Part shown: in pieces, positions 1-12,358 of the stretch
Layout of the letters: each line of letters begins with the position of its first letter
Position numbering within the stretch: position 1 is the first letter of the stretch
Source: Microdon myrmicae
Taxonomy: Eukaryota; Arthropoda; Insecta; Diptera; Syrphidae
DNA length: 64,000 nucleotides
Direction of reading: 5' to 3'
Assembly: GCA_963931805.1 (NCBI GenBank)
Contig: OZ007497.1
Location: 62,238,603 to 62,302,602, forward strand
Translations under genes and position numbers: made by a program
Notes under the pieces: model-generated
Seen by the model: the letters and a program-made list of their open reading frames with translations, nothing else
What the model was told of the DNA's origin: nothing
The model's database searches: none

Positions 1-379
1 TAGCATGTGAAACCTTATCACATGTCTACACATTGCTAAACGCATACCATACCCCATACAAAAAATGCAATCTTGCATTCTCCCAGATTTTTCGTATTCC
101 AAACGAATAACCTTGAATGCATTTATTTCCATACTCCCACCTAAAATTGCAATTCTGCAATTCGCACATACTCACCTGGACGATCGCATCCGACACCCCA
201 TCAGCGCGCAGGTAATCCTACCTGCACATCAGATTCACGCCACCGTGAATCGAAATTTTCTCATGGCCTTGGGGAAGAGAATTTTTGCAACGTTGCGATT
301 CTCCTCGTCGTTTGCTTAGCCGTCGACTGCGACTAGCGTCAGGTAGCTGTCTGGAGGACAGCCATGGCCGTGGGAATGT

Positions 380-1110
380 ATGTAGGGTTTTATGATTTGA
401 ATCAGATATAAAAAGGGGATCTCCGTTAGGAGAAAATTAATCAGAATCAGAACACCGACAGAGATGCATCAAGTAAATGTAGTAGTAAAGTTGACTCTTA
501 AATTGGAAAATAAATTGAATAAATATATATATTAAACGGGAAGTAACCGTCTTTTGATTGGAGAAAGAGAACTTACCTTCCAACCAGCTGCGGAGTTGCC
601 GGTTGGTCCAAAGTCACACAAGGAGGTAAGCGACTATTAACTAGGTTGATATTGGTACAGCGGTGGCACCTCAGGAAGCCGGGTTCTACACCATCTCCGG
701 CCCAGACTTGGGAGCACGCCAATAGGCGGTACGCACCCTCGCCCAACCTCCCTCACGTCTACAGCTAGGACACTGCCCAACCAACTCCCAGCTGATTAAA
801 CCGCACGCAGGAGGTCCCCGGCATCCAGTCAACCTCCGGTCAACCCGTGGAAGATCACCAACACGAAGGAACTCCCCGGCCAATAATCCAGCCGAACGAT
901 AACCTCTCACGAAGGAAGACCCCAGCATCTCCACCAACCGATCAAGAATTTAGCGCCAGGTCGAAAGCCGCACCAGCACCCTCAGCAGGGATCGGCACGA
1001 GTCGGAAGCCGCTGGACAAACTTCCAGCGAAGAGGACGGACCCTACAAAGCCGGAAGCGGAAGAACACGGGCCAGCAAGCCGGAAGCCGGTAAGTTGTGT
1101 GAGTGTTTAA
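380..1110 (+). mobile_element. Possible LTR and leader of an LTR retrotransposon (fragment)
   Basis: A TATA-like stretch (gatataaaaagggg, about 404-417) is followed about 100 bases later by two AATAAA-like signals (about 510-526), then by a GC-richer region with a Pro/Lys/Arg-rich open frame at 847-1110. This order resembles the U3-R-U5 and leader of a gypsy-type element. I could not find a second LTR, a clear primer site or a recognisable Gag domain, so the assignment is tentative. Bases 1-380 hold nothing I recognise. Confidence 0.3.
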
Positions 1111-1198
1111 ATGTTAATACAACAATACCAATGTCGGTAGAATAACTACATCATCAGCCAGCTTACACAGATTTAACTTTTCTAGAATTAGGGTAGTA

Positions 1199-2064
1199 AC
1201 ATGGCCGGATCATCCCTGAACGGGGTCACACAAGTGCTTGCATATGCGGACGACATCGCCGTTCTGGGCGATAATCTAGAAACTGTTGGTAAAAACTGTG
1301 AAATCATCATGCAAGCGGCAGAAGAGGTGGGCCTAGAAATAAATGAAGACAAAACAAAATACATGATTACGGCGAGAGCGGGGGGACCTCAGGGAACACA
1401 TATAAACGTCAGAGGCAAGATATTTGAAAAAGTTAAAGAATTTAAATATCTGGGAACGACACTGACGGCCAGTAACGAAATGTCGAAGGAAATTAACAAA
1501 AGACTGCATTCCGGCAACCCTAGTTAGCACGCAGTCAGTAAACTGCTGAAATCCAGACTGCTATCACGTAACATAAAACTCCGTGTCTATAGAACCATAA
1601 TCATGCCGATTGTTCTATATGGATGCGAAACATGGGCTCTCACAAAACGGGAAGACAACGAATTCCGCGTATTCGAGAATAAAGTACTAAGGGGTATCTT
1701 TGAAGGTAAATATGACGAGAAGGCAGGACAATGGAGGAAACTCCATAACCACGAATTGGAAGAGCTATATCGCAAACTTACAATAGTGAGTGTAATCAAG
1801 TCGCGAAGATTAAGATGGGCCGGACACGTGGCGCGAATGGGAAACGATAGGACCGTGCATAGAATTCTTGACGGTAGACCAACGGGAAAGAGACCGGCCG
1901 GACGCCCGCGACGGAGATGGGAGGACAATGTTAGGTTTGACCTAGAGGAGATCGGATCGAATGGTCAAGCGTGGAAGGAGAATGCACAGGACAGGGAACG
2001 ATGGCGGAGTCGAGTCGGTGAGGTCATGAACTTCCGGGTTCCTACAGGGCAATAAATAATAAAA
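1199..2064 (+). mobile_element. 5'-truncated LINE insertion (local family E) with 15-bp target duplication
   Basis: The insertion is flanked by agaattagggtagta at 1184-1198 and 2065-2079, a typical target-primed reverse transcription footprint. It starts inside the reverse transcriptase and ends with a short A/T-rich tail (ccaataaataataaa type) shared with related copies at 43526-44010 and 46290-47290. The target is itself repetitive: bases just before 1184 resemble 55655-55735. Confidence 0.85.
1201..2055 (+). pseudogene. LINE reverse transcriptase C-terminal part, one nonsense codon
   Basis: The frame encodes the end of a LINE reverse transcriptase: a YADD catalytic motif near the start (LAYADDIAVLGD), then the conserved C-terminal block with the YGCETWALTK and LRWAGHVARM motifs and the DRERWR tail. 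Finger and N-terminal palm regions are missing. A single TAG at 1525-1527 stops the frame; both sides are in the same frame, and the sister copy at 46.3 kb has a TTG leucine codon there, so it is a point mutation. The exact LINE clade is uncertain. Confidence 0.85.
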
Positions 2065-2079
2065 AGAATTAGGGTAGTA

Positions 2080-4257
2080 TAAGATTTAAGTTAAGTCCAA
2101 AAAAAAAAAAAACAAAAAAAAAAACAAAAAAAAAAACATGAGGAAAGTTAAATTAAAAAACAGAAAAAAAATTCGGCACAAAGTTCTTCTAATTTTTCTT
2201 TGTTATAAACATGCGTAACTAAAGCCACAAACAAAGTTCTATCGCCGAAAACCAAACTACACAATAGTCATGTAATGTTTTGCTTAAAGCGTCTGCGTAG
2301 GATCAGTAAGTTATAATATAAGATAATTAAGCTAGAATTTAAGCATTTTTGTCTAGCCTATAATTTAGAATCTAAGTATATAAAACGGAAATAAAAAATG
2401 TTGCAAAATTGAAAAATTAAAATGAAAGTATATTTTATTTTTGAATTTTTCTTTCGGGCAATATTTTCACAACGGAAGAAAACTAAAAATTGTTAACTTT
2501 ATATTGCAAAGCTATCGCACGGAATTTTTTTTTCGATTTTGATAAGCTTTGTTATCTTCTTTGTGCACATACTTTACCTCGACCTTTTCGAAATACTTCC
2601 GTGTTTCATTTCAAATGTATTCATTCACCTTTGTGCGGTTGCTACTTGTCTCGGCCTTAGTGTTCAGGTGAAAGCCTGCAAATCACAACCGAACCACACC
2701 AGACAAGTTGACCTTCAAGACTAGTGTATTTTGTAACCCACACTTCTTTTTCTTCCGATTTTTGTCCACGGTCATTTCTTTTTGGCCTGATATATGTGAA
2801 ATTTAAAAAAAGGTTCCATGTATGCCATTCCTTAGAATTCTATTTATGTATGCAAAACTAAGAAATTAAATCGACCTCTTATTTCTTAATAGTTAAAATT
2901 GAAGTCAATGGCGTGATAACTTATCATTAGCGCTCGTCCATAGATCACGTAGTGCTTGTTTGGCATTTAAATTCAACGTTTCAGCCCCACTCTAAACATA
3001 CTCCCCATCATGGGTTAGTTGGTTTATGGGCAATCCCTTAATAGCTATATCTATTATAGTTCCAAATGGGAGTCAAGTTTTATTAATCACATTCATATAA
3101 GTGAAGGGCGTGTACCAAAAATAATTTTCCTACAAAATAGTTTTGCCAGGAATAGTATCAGCTATTCTGGACAGATTCTCTGTTACCTTTGATCCATATT
3201 AGCTGGGTAATTATCTAAGGTAAGAATGTGAGAGCTTCGTAAACGATTTATTAAACTCTTAGTTATTTTGTTCCCCTATTAATGATGAAATATTTCTTGA
3301 ACCACAGCCATCTATAAAACAAAGCTCCCACTATGGTAACCAAAACAAAATGAACTACGTCAACACAATAAATTAATACAAAGGTCACAAGTCATGTCAT
3401 TTCAGTGCCTTAAATAGAATTGAACTGTTGGGCACACATAAGTTGTCATTATTAGTCCCGTTTAATTCATTCACAAACATACATGACGACAGAAAAATTA
3501 TTGACATCCATCAATTAGCCTAAATGTGTGTCCCTTTATAGTAATACACTTCAAAAATAACGAGAATATATAGAAACAGTCAGAAATCACCAGTCTCCCT
3601 GCATTACGCACACTATGAGGAGTTGAAGCAACGAAATGAATGTTGAATAATCTATTCAATTACCTTCAAAAAAATATGATAAAGGCGGAGCCTTTTCAGA
3701 ACCAGACCACCACAATTGATGACTCATTCGTGTGAGGCATTGCAGACCGAATAATTATAAGGACAATTTCAAATAAGTAAGTCGAGTTCGTTTTTTTTTG
3801 TCGTAAGTAGTAGGAGCGAACTGAGAAGCCGTTTTTAAAATAGATTTAATACAGTTGGCAGGAACTACGGGGAGAATAAATTATTGAAATTTTTCTAGAT
3901 CCGGTTTCCTTAGCAATAATTTAATAGGTGTCCTGGTTAATAATGAAGAGGCACACTACTGTGTTTTGCGTTAAGGAAGTGATATTTTTGCACATCGTCG
4001 GGAGCAGTAGTTGGCGATGTTACGGATTCATATCGAAACTATGTAATGGCCTCTTCTCGGAAGCTCCGTTTCCCCGTAAAAATATAACATATTTGGTCGA
4101 GAAATAATTCTGGTCAAATTTTTCGAACGTAAAAAGTATCCTCTATATAGAAAGCTGAGAACTTGTTTGTTCGACTAGCATATCACAAATTGTAGGCTTT
4201 CATGGTGAGGGGGTAAAGCATCAGCTGGCAGCAATCGAGGAATGTAGTCATATGTAG
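2080..4257. other. AT-rich sequence, no recognised gene
   Basis: This 2.2 kb begins with the rest of the repeat interrupted by the preceding LINE, then a low-complexity A-rich tract with scattered C at 2097-2150, and continues as AT-rich sequence. Only short frames occur (for example 61 codons at 2539-2724) with no family resemblance. No inverted or direct repeats stood out. Confidence 0.5.
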
Positions 4258-4259
4258 TA

Positions 4260-4288
4260 CGAGGGTTGCCTTTTATATTTCGGGATTA
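4260..4288 (+). repeat. mariner 1 inverted terminal repeat, left
   Basis: The core gagggttgcc followed by a cgggatt block matches the reverse complement of the right end with a few differences. A TA lies immediately outside. Confidence 0.9.
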
Positions 4289-4564
4289 GAGAACAAAAAC
4301 AAATATTGATCATCGAAAATCACTTTATTGTTTTTCAAAATATTCCCCATGAAGATCTATACACTTTTGCATGCGTTTGAACCAATTGTCGAAGCACTTT
4401 TGCCACTCTGATTGAGGTATCTCCAACACATGCATTCTGAATGCAGCAATCGCTTCTTCAGGTGTCGAAAAATGTTGACCTCTCAGTTTGTTTTTTACGT
4501 ACGGGAATAAAAAGAAGTCATTCGGTGCCAAGTCAGGACTATACGGCGGATGACCCATCAAATC

Positions 4565-6754
4565 CAAGCAAATAACCGGCCTAGGCAGCTTCGCCATGTA
4601 TGGAGGTATGGGGCCGCTAACTGGGACGATATGCGAGATTTCTTCGCATCCTTTCCATGGTCCGAGATGTGCTTCGGAAACTCCGATGTTAACGCTTGCG
4701 CGGAGTCGGTGTCAGAGATTATTCTTCTGGGGATGGAGATGTATATTCCACATTCCATCAAACGAAGTTCGTCTGATAAACCTTGGTTTGACAAAAAATG
4801 CGAGCTGATTACAGCGGCAAAAAATAGAGCTTTTAAGCAATGGCGCTCCAATCCCACCGATGTTAACAGAACGAATTTTGTTAGAATCAGAAACGTGTGC
4901 AACCAGGCGATTGATACCGCGAAGAAGGCTCACAACGACAGGGTGATCAATAAGCTCCTTCGGTGCCCAACTGGTTCGCGCTCCTTCTGGTCAATGGCAA
5001 AGGCTGTCAGCAGTAACTTTGCTTCCACCTCTTTCCCTCCGTTGGTGACAGACAGCGGGACGTTAGTCACGAATCCAAAGGATAAAGCTAATGTGTTCGC
5101 GAATTTATTTTCCGCGAATTCAAATCTCGATCCCAGCCTTTTGCAGCCACCCGTGATCTCGCCGGTACAGTCTTCCATGCGGGATGTGAGATTTCGTCCG
5201 CGCACTATTCAGCGCATTCTACGTGAACTGGATTGTAGGAAGGCAACCGGCCCGGACGGAATACCAGCAATAGTCCTTAAGAACTGTGCTCCAGAACTAT
5301 CGCCGGTTCTTGGCAGACTCTTCCGCTTATCTTATGCACGGAGGACCTTTCCTGCCTGCTGGAAAATCGCTCGAGTTCAGCCAATCCCAAAGACGGGAAA
5401 AAAGTGTCTCCCACAAAATTACCGCCCGATAGCATTACTGTCTATTTTATCTAAGGTAATGGAAAAAGTCATCAATACAGAGTTGGTTAAGTATTTGGAG
5501 TGCAACGGTCTTCTGAATGATTGTCAATACGGATTCCGTGGCAGGCGGTCCACAGGAGACCTTTTGACACTTATAGCTGATATATGGACATCTGCGATTG
5601 AACGGCATGGTGAGTCAAGGGCCGTCGCATTAGATATCTCCAAGGCTTTTGACCGCGTCTGGCACGGCGCATTGCTGAGCAAACTTCGTTCATATGGACT
5701 TTCCCAACAGCTTTGCGACTGGACGAGGAGCTTCCTCGAGAATCGATCGATCCGGGTTGTTGTGGACGGCGAGTGTTCGGATCTGTATCCTGTTAACTCG
5801 GGGGTGCCCCAGGGTTCTATTTTGGCTCCAACCTTGTTCTTGCTTCACATAAATGATTTGTTGGAGACAACGGATAACAAAGTGTTCAGTTTTGCGGATG
5901 ATAGTACGCTTGTTTCCTCCTTTTCGAGTGATCGGCCGATTGGTGCATCAACGTCGCACCAGCTGAGATGTAGACAGATTGACTCTCTGAACCAGGATCT
6001 AGATAAAGTCCTGCAGTGGGGAAAGGCCAATCTTGTCGACTTCAACGCAACGAAGACCCAGTATACAACATTCACAAAGAAAACCGGATCATCGGTTCCA
6101 CAGCTGATGATGAATGGCCGGGCCCTCGAGGCTGGGGATAGCTTGAAACTGCTCGGCGTCACGGTCTGTGGGAATGTATCATTGCATAAACACGTGTCGA
6201 GCATCGCCAGGTCGGCCTCAGGAAAACTGAGCTATCTTTTTAGAGCCAAGAAATATTTTACTCCGGCCCAACTTCTTCTCCTATATAAATCTCAAATTAG
6301 ACCCGCGCTCGAATATTGCTCTCATGTTTGGAGCTCGGCTCCTAAACATACCCTCGACCTACTTGAGAGCGTACAAAGACGAGCGATCCGCCTGATCGGG
6401 GACTCGGCGCTGACGTCGGGACTACAGTCGCTATCACATCGAAGGCGCGTGGCCGACCTCTGTCTGTTCTACAGATATTATCACGGGTGCTGTTCTTCGG
6501 AGATTCTTGGCACTGTTCCACGCAATTCGGTCTATATGCGCTCCACAAGACAATCCGACGGATCGCACCCGTTTGTGGTTCATCTCCCGACAGCGCGAAC
6601 ATCCCTGTATCAGAACTCGTTCCGTTACAGAGCGGGGAAGCTGTGGAACTCCCTTCCCACGCGAGTGTTCCCGGAGCGTTACAACCTGCAACTGTTCAAA
6701 AAGAACTGCAACAGTTATTTGATGGCATCTCGGGGCGCCCACTCGACGCTATAG
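4565..6754 (+). CDS. LINE reverse transcriptase, 5'-partial, intact frame
   Basis: About 730 codons are open from the truncation point. The start covers the linker after the endonuclease domain (the endonuclease itself is missing); reverse transcriptase follows with ATGPDGIPA (fingers), LDISKAFDRVWH (first palm Asp), SGVPQGSILAP and SFADDSTLV (catalytic FADD), then a C-terminal domain ending in the RYRAGKLWNSLP block. The style fits the CR1/Jockey superfamily; I cannot fix the clade. With no endonuclease and no promoter it should not move on its own, but the enzyme portion has no visible break. Confidence 0.88.
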   Translation, partial: QANNRPRQLRHVWRYGAANWDDMRDFFASFPWSEMCFGNSDVNACAESVSEIILLGMEMYIPHSIKRSSSDKPWFDKKCELITAAKNRAFKQWRSNPTDVNRTNFVRIRNVCNQAIDTAKKAHNDRVINKLLRCPTGSRSFWSMAKAVSSNFASTSFPPLVTDSGTLVTNPKDKANVFANLFSANSNLDPSLLQPPVISPVQSSMRDVRFRPRTIQRILRELDCRKATGPDGIPAIVLKNCAPELSPVLGRLFRLSYARRTFPACWKIARVQPIPKTGKKCLPQNYRPIALLSILSKVMEKVINTELVKYLECNGLLNDCQYGFRGRRSTGDLLTLIADIWTSAIERHGESRAVALDISKAFDRVWHGALLSKLRSYGLSQQLCDWTRSFLENRSIRVVVDGECSDLYPVNSGVPQGSILAPTLFLLHINDLLETTDNKVFSFADDSTLVSSFSSDRPIGASTSHQLRCRQIDSLNQDLDKVLQWGKANLVDFNATKTQYTTFTKKTGSSVPQLMMNGRALEAGDSLKLLGVTVCGNVSLHKHVSSIARSASGKLSYLFRAKKYFTPAQLLLLYKSQIRPALEYCSHVWSSAPKHTLDLLESVQRRAIRLIGDSALTSGLQSLSHRRRVADLCLFYRYYHGCCSSEILGTVPRNSVYMRSTRQSDGSHPFVVHLPTARTSLYQNSFRYRAGKLWNSLPTRVFPERYNLQLFKKNCNSYLMASRGAHSTL

Positions 6755-6779
6755 GTTCGCCTCTCCCGAGAGAAGTCTA

Positions 6780-6812
<33 letters not shown>
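4565..6812 (+). mobile_element. 5'-truncated LINE (local family B, copy 1) inserted in mariner 1
   Basis: The element starts abruptly inside the pol ORF and ends in a pure poly(A) tail at 6782-6812. The target duplication is aaatc (4560-4564 and 6810-6814), partly ambiguous because of the A tail. Related copies lie on the minus strand at 37766-39166 and 53383-55205. The intact frame and tail suggest it is younger than the mariner it interrupts. Confidence 0.92.
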
Positions 6813-6814
<2 letters not shown>

Positions 6815-7770
6815 GATGTTTTGGGTGCTCAAAAATGCAGTTGTCGCAGCCGATGTGTGAGAGCTCGCATTGTCGTGGTGAAGAGTGATCCGTCTTCGGC
6901 GGTTGGTTATCCTGATTTCTTGGAAGACAACTGGCAAACAAATGGTTGTGTACCACTCAGAATTGACTGTTCTGCGTTGTTCTAGTGCTAAGGTTGCGAC
7001 ATATCTAGTTTTTCCGAAAAAACAGGCGACCATTTGCTTGGAAGTGCTTCGTGCGCGAACAACTTTTGTTGGATTTGGCTCATCTTGAAACACCCAGACA
7101 GTCGACTGCTGTTTACTTTCGGGCTCATACGCGTACATCCACGATTCATCACCTGTCACGATGTCATAGACGTGTTTCGAAGCACCGCGATCGTATTTTT
7201 TGAGCATTTCTTTCGACCAATTGACACGAGCCTTTTTTTGGGCGATTGACAAATTGTGTGGGATCCAACGCGAACAAATTTTTTTGACAGTCAAATGTTT
7301 ATGCAATATTGAATGTATGCTGGTCCCACTAACGCCTAAGGTTGTCTTAATCTCACGATAGGTCACATGACGATCTTCCAATATCAGTTCGTGCACAGCA
7401 TCAATGGTTTTCGGAACAACAACTGATTTTGGACGACCTTCACGAAATTCATCTTGGAGTGAACTACGACCACGATTGAATTCACCATACCATCGATAAA
7501 CACTGGTCCTTGATGGCGCTTCATCGCCAAAAATTGAATTAAGTTCATCCATGCACTGTTGCTGAGTTAATCCACGCCGAAAGTTATAAAAATTATAGCA
7601 CGAAAATGTTGACGATTTAATTCCATTTTTGGGCCGAGATTAATCTTTTAAGTTACTGTAAACAACACAAATAGCGCTCGTATGTCAAAACGTTCTGAGT
7701 GCGTATAACCTCAAAAATGTCCAACTTACGACAAAGCTGTCAATTGCCGGATTGCAACGCTAGGGCTGCC

Positions 7771-7799
7771 AAATCCCGAAACATAAGAGGCAACCCTCC
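7771..7799 (-). repeat. mariner 1 inverted terminal repeat, right
   Basis: Reverse-complement partner of the left repeat (gagggttgcctcttatg core). A TA at 7800-7801 completes the target duplication. Confidence 0.9.
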
Positions 7800-7801
7800 T
7801 A

Positions 7802-8350
7802 AAACGTTATTTACGAATGGAGACGTACCGTGAAATCAACCGCGAGTTAATAATTAATAATCAAAAACTTCATAGTGCACTAGTTAAATCGGAACGCGAA
7901 ATTTGCTATTTAAATTCGTTGCTTATAGATACAAGAAAAATTCAAGTACTAAAGAAGTTACAAGTGTATAAACATAGGCTAAACCATATTAAATAATGTG
8001 CAAAAAAAAAAATAAAGACCATAAAATCAACAAATAAAAAAGTGTTTTCTGTTTCTTTCGGTGGAACAATTGTTGAGGGTGAAGTGAATCCGTGTCCATG
8101 TTCGGCACCATACTTCGTACTCCACAGTTTTCAAACAAAAAGAAGTTTAAATGTATCAATATCCTTTTAGAATATATATTTTTATGACAATAAAATCTAA
8201 ATACAAATACACTTCGGCTCAAGGTGTTTTCTCCTTTCTTTTTATTGTTTAGTGTGGTAATAGCTTCACAAGACGTTTGCGCACCCGGTCCAATCTTCAG
8301 GGCAAGCTTCGGCTCAGAAAACAGTTTGCAAAGCAAAATAAATTTAAAGA
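7802..8350. other. Intergenic; one short coiled-coil-like frame
   Basis: Directly after the mariner an ATG at about 7817 opens a short frame (roughly 65 codons) rich in Glu, Lys, Leu and Ile, suggestive of a coiled coil, ending in an A-rich tract near 8012. I see no family match and no gene context, so it may be chance or an exon remnant. The rest is AT-rich. Confidence 0.3.
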
Positions 8351-9950
8351 GATAAAGTGGCGGCTCCTTTGAATGCCACCACTTACCTTCCCACCAATTA
8401 TTCAAAAAACTGCCCCCTAGAGCACCAAAAACCTGGAAAGCATTTACTTGCCTTTCCATCGTTTGCGCAAACTATCACCTCAAATGCCTTAAATCTACAA
8501 TTCTCGCTGATGCAATTCCATCGGTACCAAACAGGTATTTTTCCTAAGGGCATGGTCGCATGAAACGCACCATGTACCTAAAAGGCAATTTTGTTACACC
8601 ATCAAGCAACCAACATGACTCGAACCACTTCGGTGCACACATCTCCGAACGAATTTCGCCGCACACATGCAGGAAATATTCCTTCCCTCATTTTCACCTA
8701 CAAGCATTCGGCCGGTAAACCGATCGACAAACAAAGGTTTTAGCATCCTATAAGCATTGCCCCCAGGGGCATGCCTGCATACAACGCAACATGTTCCTGA
8801 AATTCAATGCGGTTACGACATTACGTAACCGACATAAATCCTTGAACTTGTCCATGCACACAAGAAGAAAGTATTTTTTCCCACACACGTGCATGGCAAG
8901 TCATATCAGCAGACCCACCGATCGATCGTTCAATCTGCAATACCATATCTCGCCACTGACTGTCGAAGGGAATCGAATTCTCGTTAATGTAAATACACAC
9001 ACGAGAGTTCGACCCTTCCTAGATGGTACCGATATGTGGACGATCAGCGTAAATGCTGTACGCAGTTGCTGATCGTGTAAACAACCCAAATATCTTCTTC
9101 ATGATAGTTGCCTAGCTGCAACCACTTCTTTTTATTTCCCCCTAGCCAATGGTATGATTCTCGTTTTGCAGACACATGGACATACATCACGAACGACCAA
9201 AAGGGTCATCGTGTGTGTGTTTCGCGCCCTTTGCTGGGACCATTGTGTGGAGAATCATCCCCTATTGGTCGACGAGCGAAAATCGAAATTCAATTTTCTG
9301 TATAAATTTATCTTAAAACAGATTCCGTGAAGGCAGGTCATGTCCTCCACGTAAAACGTCGAGTTGAGTGGCGACGCGTAGTGTTGTGCGTTTAATAACG
9401 TCTTCGCTGTGTAACGTTTTTTGTTGTTGTTTTAATTGTGAATTTATTTTAATGGCTGTTAATTATCCTGGAATAAAACAAGTATTGAGACGATGTGTTG
9501 TGTTGAAGGGAATGAAAAGTTTGTTTTAATCTCATTCGACTAGTTTTGGACTGACCACAATCGGGAAGTGCGTTGCTCGCCATTGAAATTCCTTGACGTC
9601 TATCCTTTTTTACCTCTTCGTCAGTTGATCCGCCATTATTAATGATGTGTCGTTTCATTGCATTACGATCGACGCGATTATAGTGATATAGAAAAGCCCA
9701 TCGACAAGATGCCCAGTAACATCAGTGTGTCTCGAAGCAGCGATTGTTTACAGAAGTAAAATGTTTCAAACTGTAGAACAGCATCCACGGCAGTTGCATT
9801 CCACAAATCGATTTTCAGCTCCATTAATAACAAAGCCGAATCCGAAATTTGTATCCCTACATTGGTGACAATCTCCGGGGTAACACAGTGGGTGATAGTG
9901 AACCCGAGCCGTACGCCGGCACACATACATTATATTCTCATAATACCATT
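8351..9950 (+). repeat. LTR-like repeat of the TGTGGCGG family (degraded ends)
   Basis: The start (tggcggctcctttgaatgcc) and the next ~250 bases align by eye with the reverse complement of the well-bounded solo LTR at 61698-63083. A TATA-like ctgtataaattta lies near 9298. Close to the end is gccgtacgccggcac (about 9908), the short hairpin found just before the 3' end of other LTRs of this family. I could not find an exact target duplication, so the edges are approximate. Open frames here have no family support. Confidence 0.55.
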
Positions 9951-12169
9951 TCTGATCGTTTAGATGCGATATTCCCGTTTCTCAATTATTTTTTTTTACG
10001 AAGGCGAAAGTAGCGTCGCTGAAACGACTGTAGCTCGTAACGAAACTTCATACATAAACTAATGATAGATTACCCTCTCGAAATTAATAATGTTCATTTT
10101 CTATATGTGTCACCTATTGAAAAATCCCGGGACTTTTCAGCCCATGTAGTACATCTCTATTCAAATTATTTTTATTCCAGAGTAGTAAAATTGGATAACT
10201 CATTTTCAGCGCCAGTCTTTCCAAAGTGCCAGAATTGACATTGTTCGAAAACAATATCAACGGAATTTGACAGGTGGAACAGTAAGTACCTGCACTTGGT
10301 ATAGGGTTGTCTTTTCAGCCTACAACGCCGCCATCCTTTGTTAATATTTAGTTCTCAGTAAATATATTTGAATTATTGCATTATTGTCATTTATAATATT
10401 TATAGCATACATCTTGAATAAATATTTTAATTTTAAATAGCGCAATACATACACCACATCGACTTAAGTCTCTTATGGCGTTAGACCCGTTTGAATATGG
10501 ATAGTGAGTGTGTATCCTGCCTTGGTACACTTCGAGATAGCTTAATACCAACTTTCTTGATATACAAATCAAATGCCGATGAATATATGATTGAAGCAAA
10601 TGGAGCAATTATAGTACATTCCTTCCCATTTCTGCCTCAAACTGGAGAATCAAATGATAGAATATTTGCCCGACTTTTCTCTAACCGAGATGATATAATG
10701 TGAAATAACAATTGAGTCTGAAAAGGCAAGAGTAATTCTAGAGTGTTAATGACTAATAGGTACTGAAGCAGAATAATCCATTGACATGGTTCGTTTTCAA
10801 ATTCAAAGGTGCTTACTATTCGACAGGCACATAAGTTAGTTACACATCTTATGCTTAGCCTCATTTCCACTTTCACACTCAACATTTATATCTTCCTCAC
10901 AACTATTCAACGTCAGATGGCTCCAAACGATAAAACCCTGAAGGTGTATCGTGAGTAACTACGAGTATCATGTTATTCACTGCTCTCCATAAATCTGTTT
11001 CGGCAATGAATTCACACATATTTCCCTTGCCAGGGTTATAGTTTAACAGCTTCAGTGCGCGCTTTCTCTAATTCCCCCAAGTGAAGGAAAATGGAATTAA
11101 TTCCCAATAAATGAACCCTAATCAAAGCCGGCTACAGAGAAGGGGTTTGTCATTCAACTTCCCTATTCCTATCGATTGCACTCGTTCCACATTGTTTTTA
11201 CAAAATGACCATGAACAATCAAAGCTACTTCCATACAACTGTTTACACCCCAACAAGTTACTACCAGTTTGTCGGTTATTTATAGAAAAATGCCAACCCT
11301 GTTTTTGTCTGGTTAATGCCTTTCAGTAATCGATATCGATAATATTGATTTCATTTTAATTATTTGCGAGGAGGGGTTGTTCTTGTTCTCATGAACTGAC
11401 AGAATCCTCTGTCACACACTGACCGATTGGATTTTGAATCTTTTAGGCAAAGGTTTACTGAGTGTGACAGAATTGAGATAATAATTCTGCCATCGATGTT
11501 GCTTGAATATACCCTCTTTTAATAGAGCAGCTATGGATTCAGTTGACGAAAATGAGCGAGGGATGTATACATATACATTGCTTTGGCATTTCACATACCC
11601 TTCAGGAGACGTTTTGAATTATGTCGTAGACATAAGTCGCAAGTATAGCGATGGCACTTGTGAAGAAGACAGATAGCTACCGATTTATCGAGACTATAGA
11701 AACTAGAAGAACAATATCCAATAGCAAAAAGAAAATTGAAGTAATCCGGATATCTTTTACTTGATAAGAACGATTTTCAATCACGCCCATGTGTCTGATA
11801 TAGGCTCTATGTTATCAAAAGTTTGTAAACTCACCGACTTATATGTATATCATGGTTTATTACATTCAATGCTTCTTGCAGTGATTCATCAGTTTGTCTC
11901 TTACAATTTCCTATTTTTCAATGGCTTTTCAAGAAAATATGTGTGAACAGTCCTTTTACTTTATATTTTTGGGGCGTCTTGAATTCTTTGCCGCATTTTG
12001 ACCATTCTGATATTTAACTAATTAATTCTTGATCGTTATATAGACATTTTTTGTTGATTCTAAAACTTGTTCAATAGACAAGAATTCCTCGACAGCACAT
12101 TATAGGACAGCGTGCTCGAATATCTTCAGTAGTCAGTTACTACGTGAATAGGAGGAATAGTATGAGACA
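9951..12169. other. No recognised gene
   Basis: AT-rich sequence with several 60-80 codon frames on both strands, none with a recognisable motif. No TE ends, tRNA boxes or long repeats were seen. It could be old, decayed intergenic DNA. Confidence 0.45.
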
Positions 12170-12358
12170 CCAGGTGTACCGGTATGAAGTGAGGGGTTTT
12201 TTTTTGTTTTTAAATAAAACACTAATTTTAAATGGGAAAATAAAAAACATTTTATTCGAAGTATTGTCCATTGCTTTCTACACATTTCGATCACCTTTCT
12301 GACAATTTTGTGGATACCACGCCAATAAAACCGATCGTCTTTTCAGGCAAACCATTCA

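Larger units (their letters stand above)
4325..7626 (-). pseudogene. mariner 1 transposase (D,D34D), split by LINE and frameshifted near the start
   Basis: The N-terminal part (about 7626-6815) shows two helix-turn-helix regions, the WIPHNL linker motif, the first catalytic Asp in TGDESW, and the second in HHDNASSH. The C-terminal part (4564-4325) carries YSPDLAPND with the third Asp and ends in YFEKQ. Counting across the insertion gives 34 residues between the second and third Asp, the mariner signature. The family-like start codon at 7624-7626 is out of frame with the main frame, which opens at 7552, so there is an indel near the N terminus in addition to the LINE. Confidence 0.9.
4260..7799 (-). 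mobile_element. mariner transposon 1 (about 1.29 kb) split by a LINE
   Basis: Inverted terminal repeats sit at 4260-4288 and 7771-7799, flanked by the TA dinucleotides expected for mariner (4258-4259 and 7800-7801). The element contains a 2250-base LINE insertion; removing it and one copy of the 5-base target duplication leaves 1290 bases, the usual mariner size. Transposase runs on the minus strand and all three catalytic aspartates can be seen across the two halves. Confidence 0.93.
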
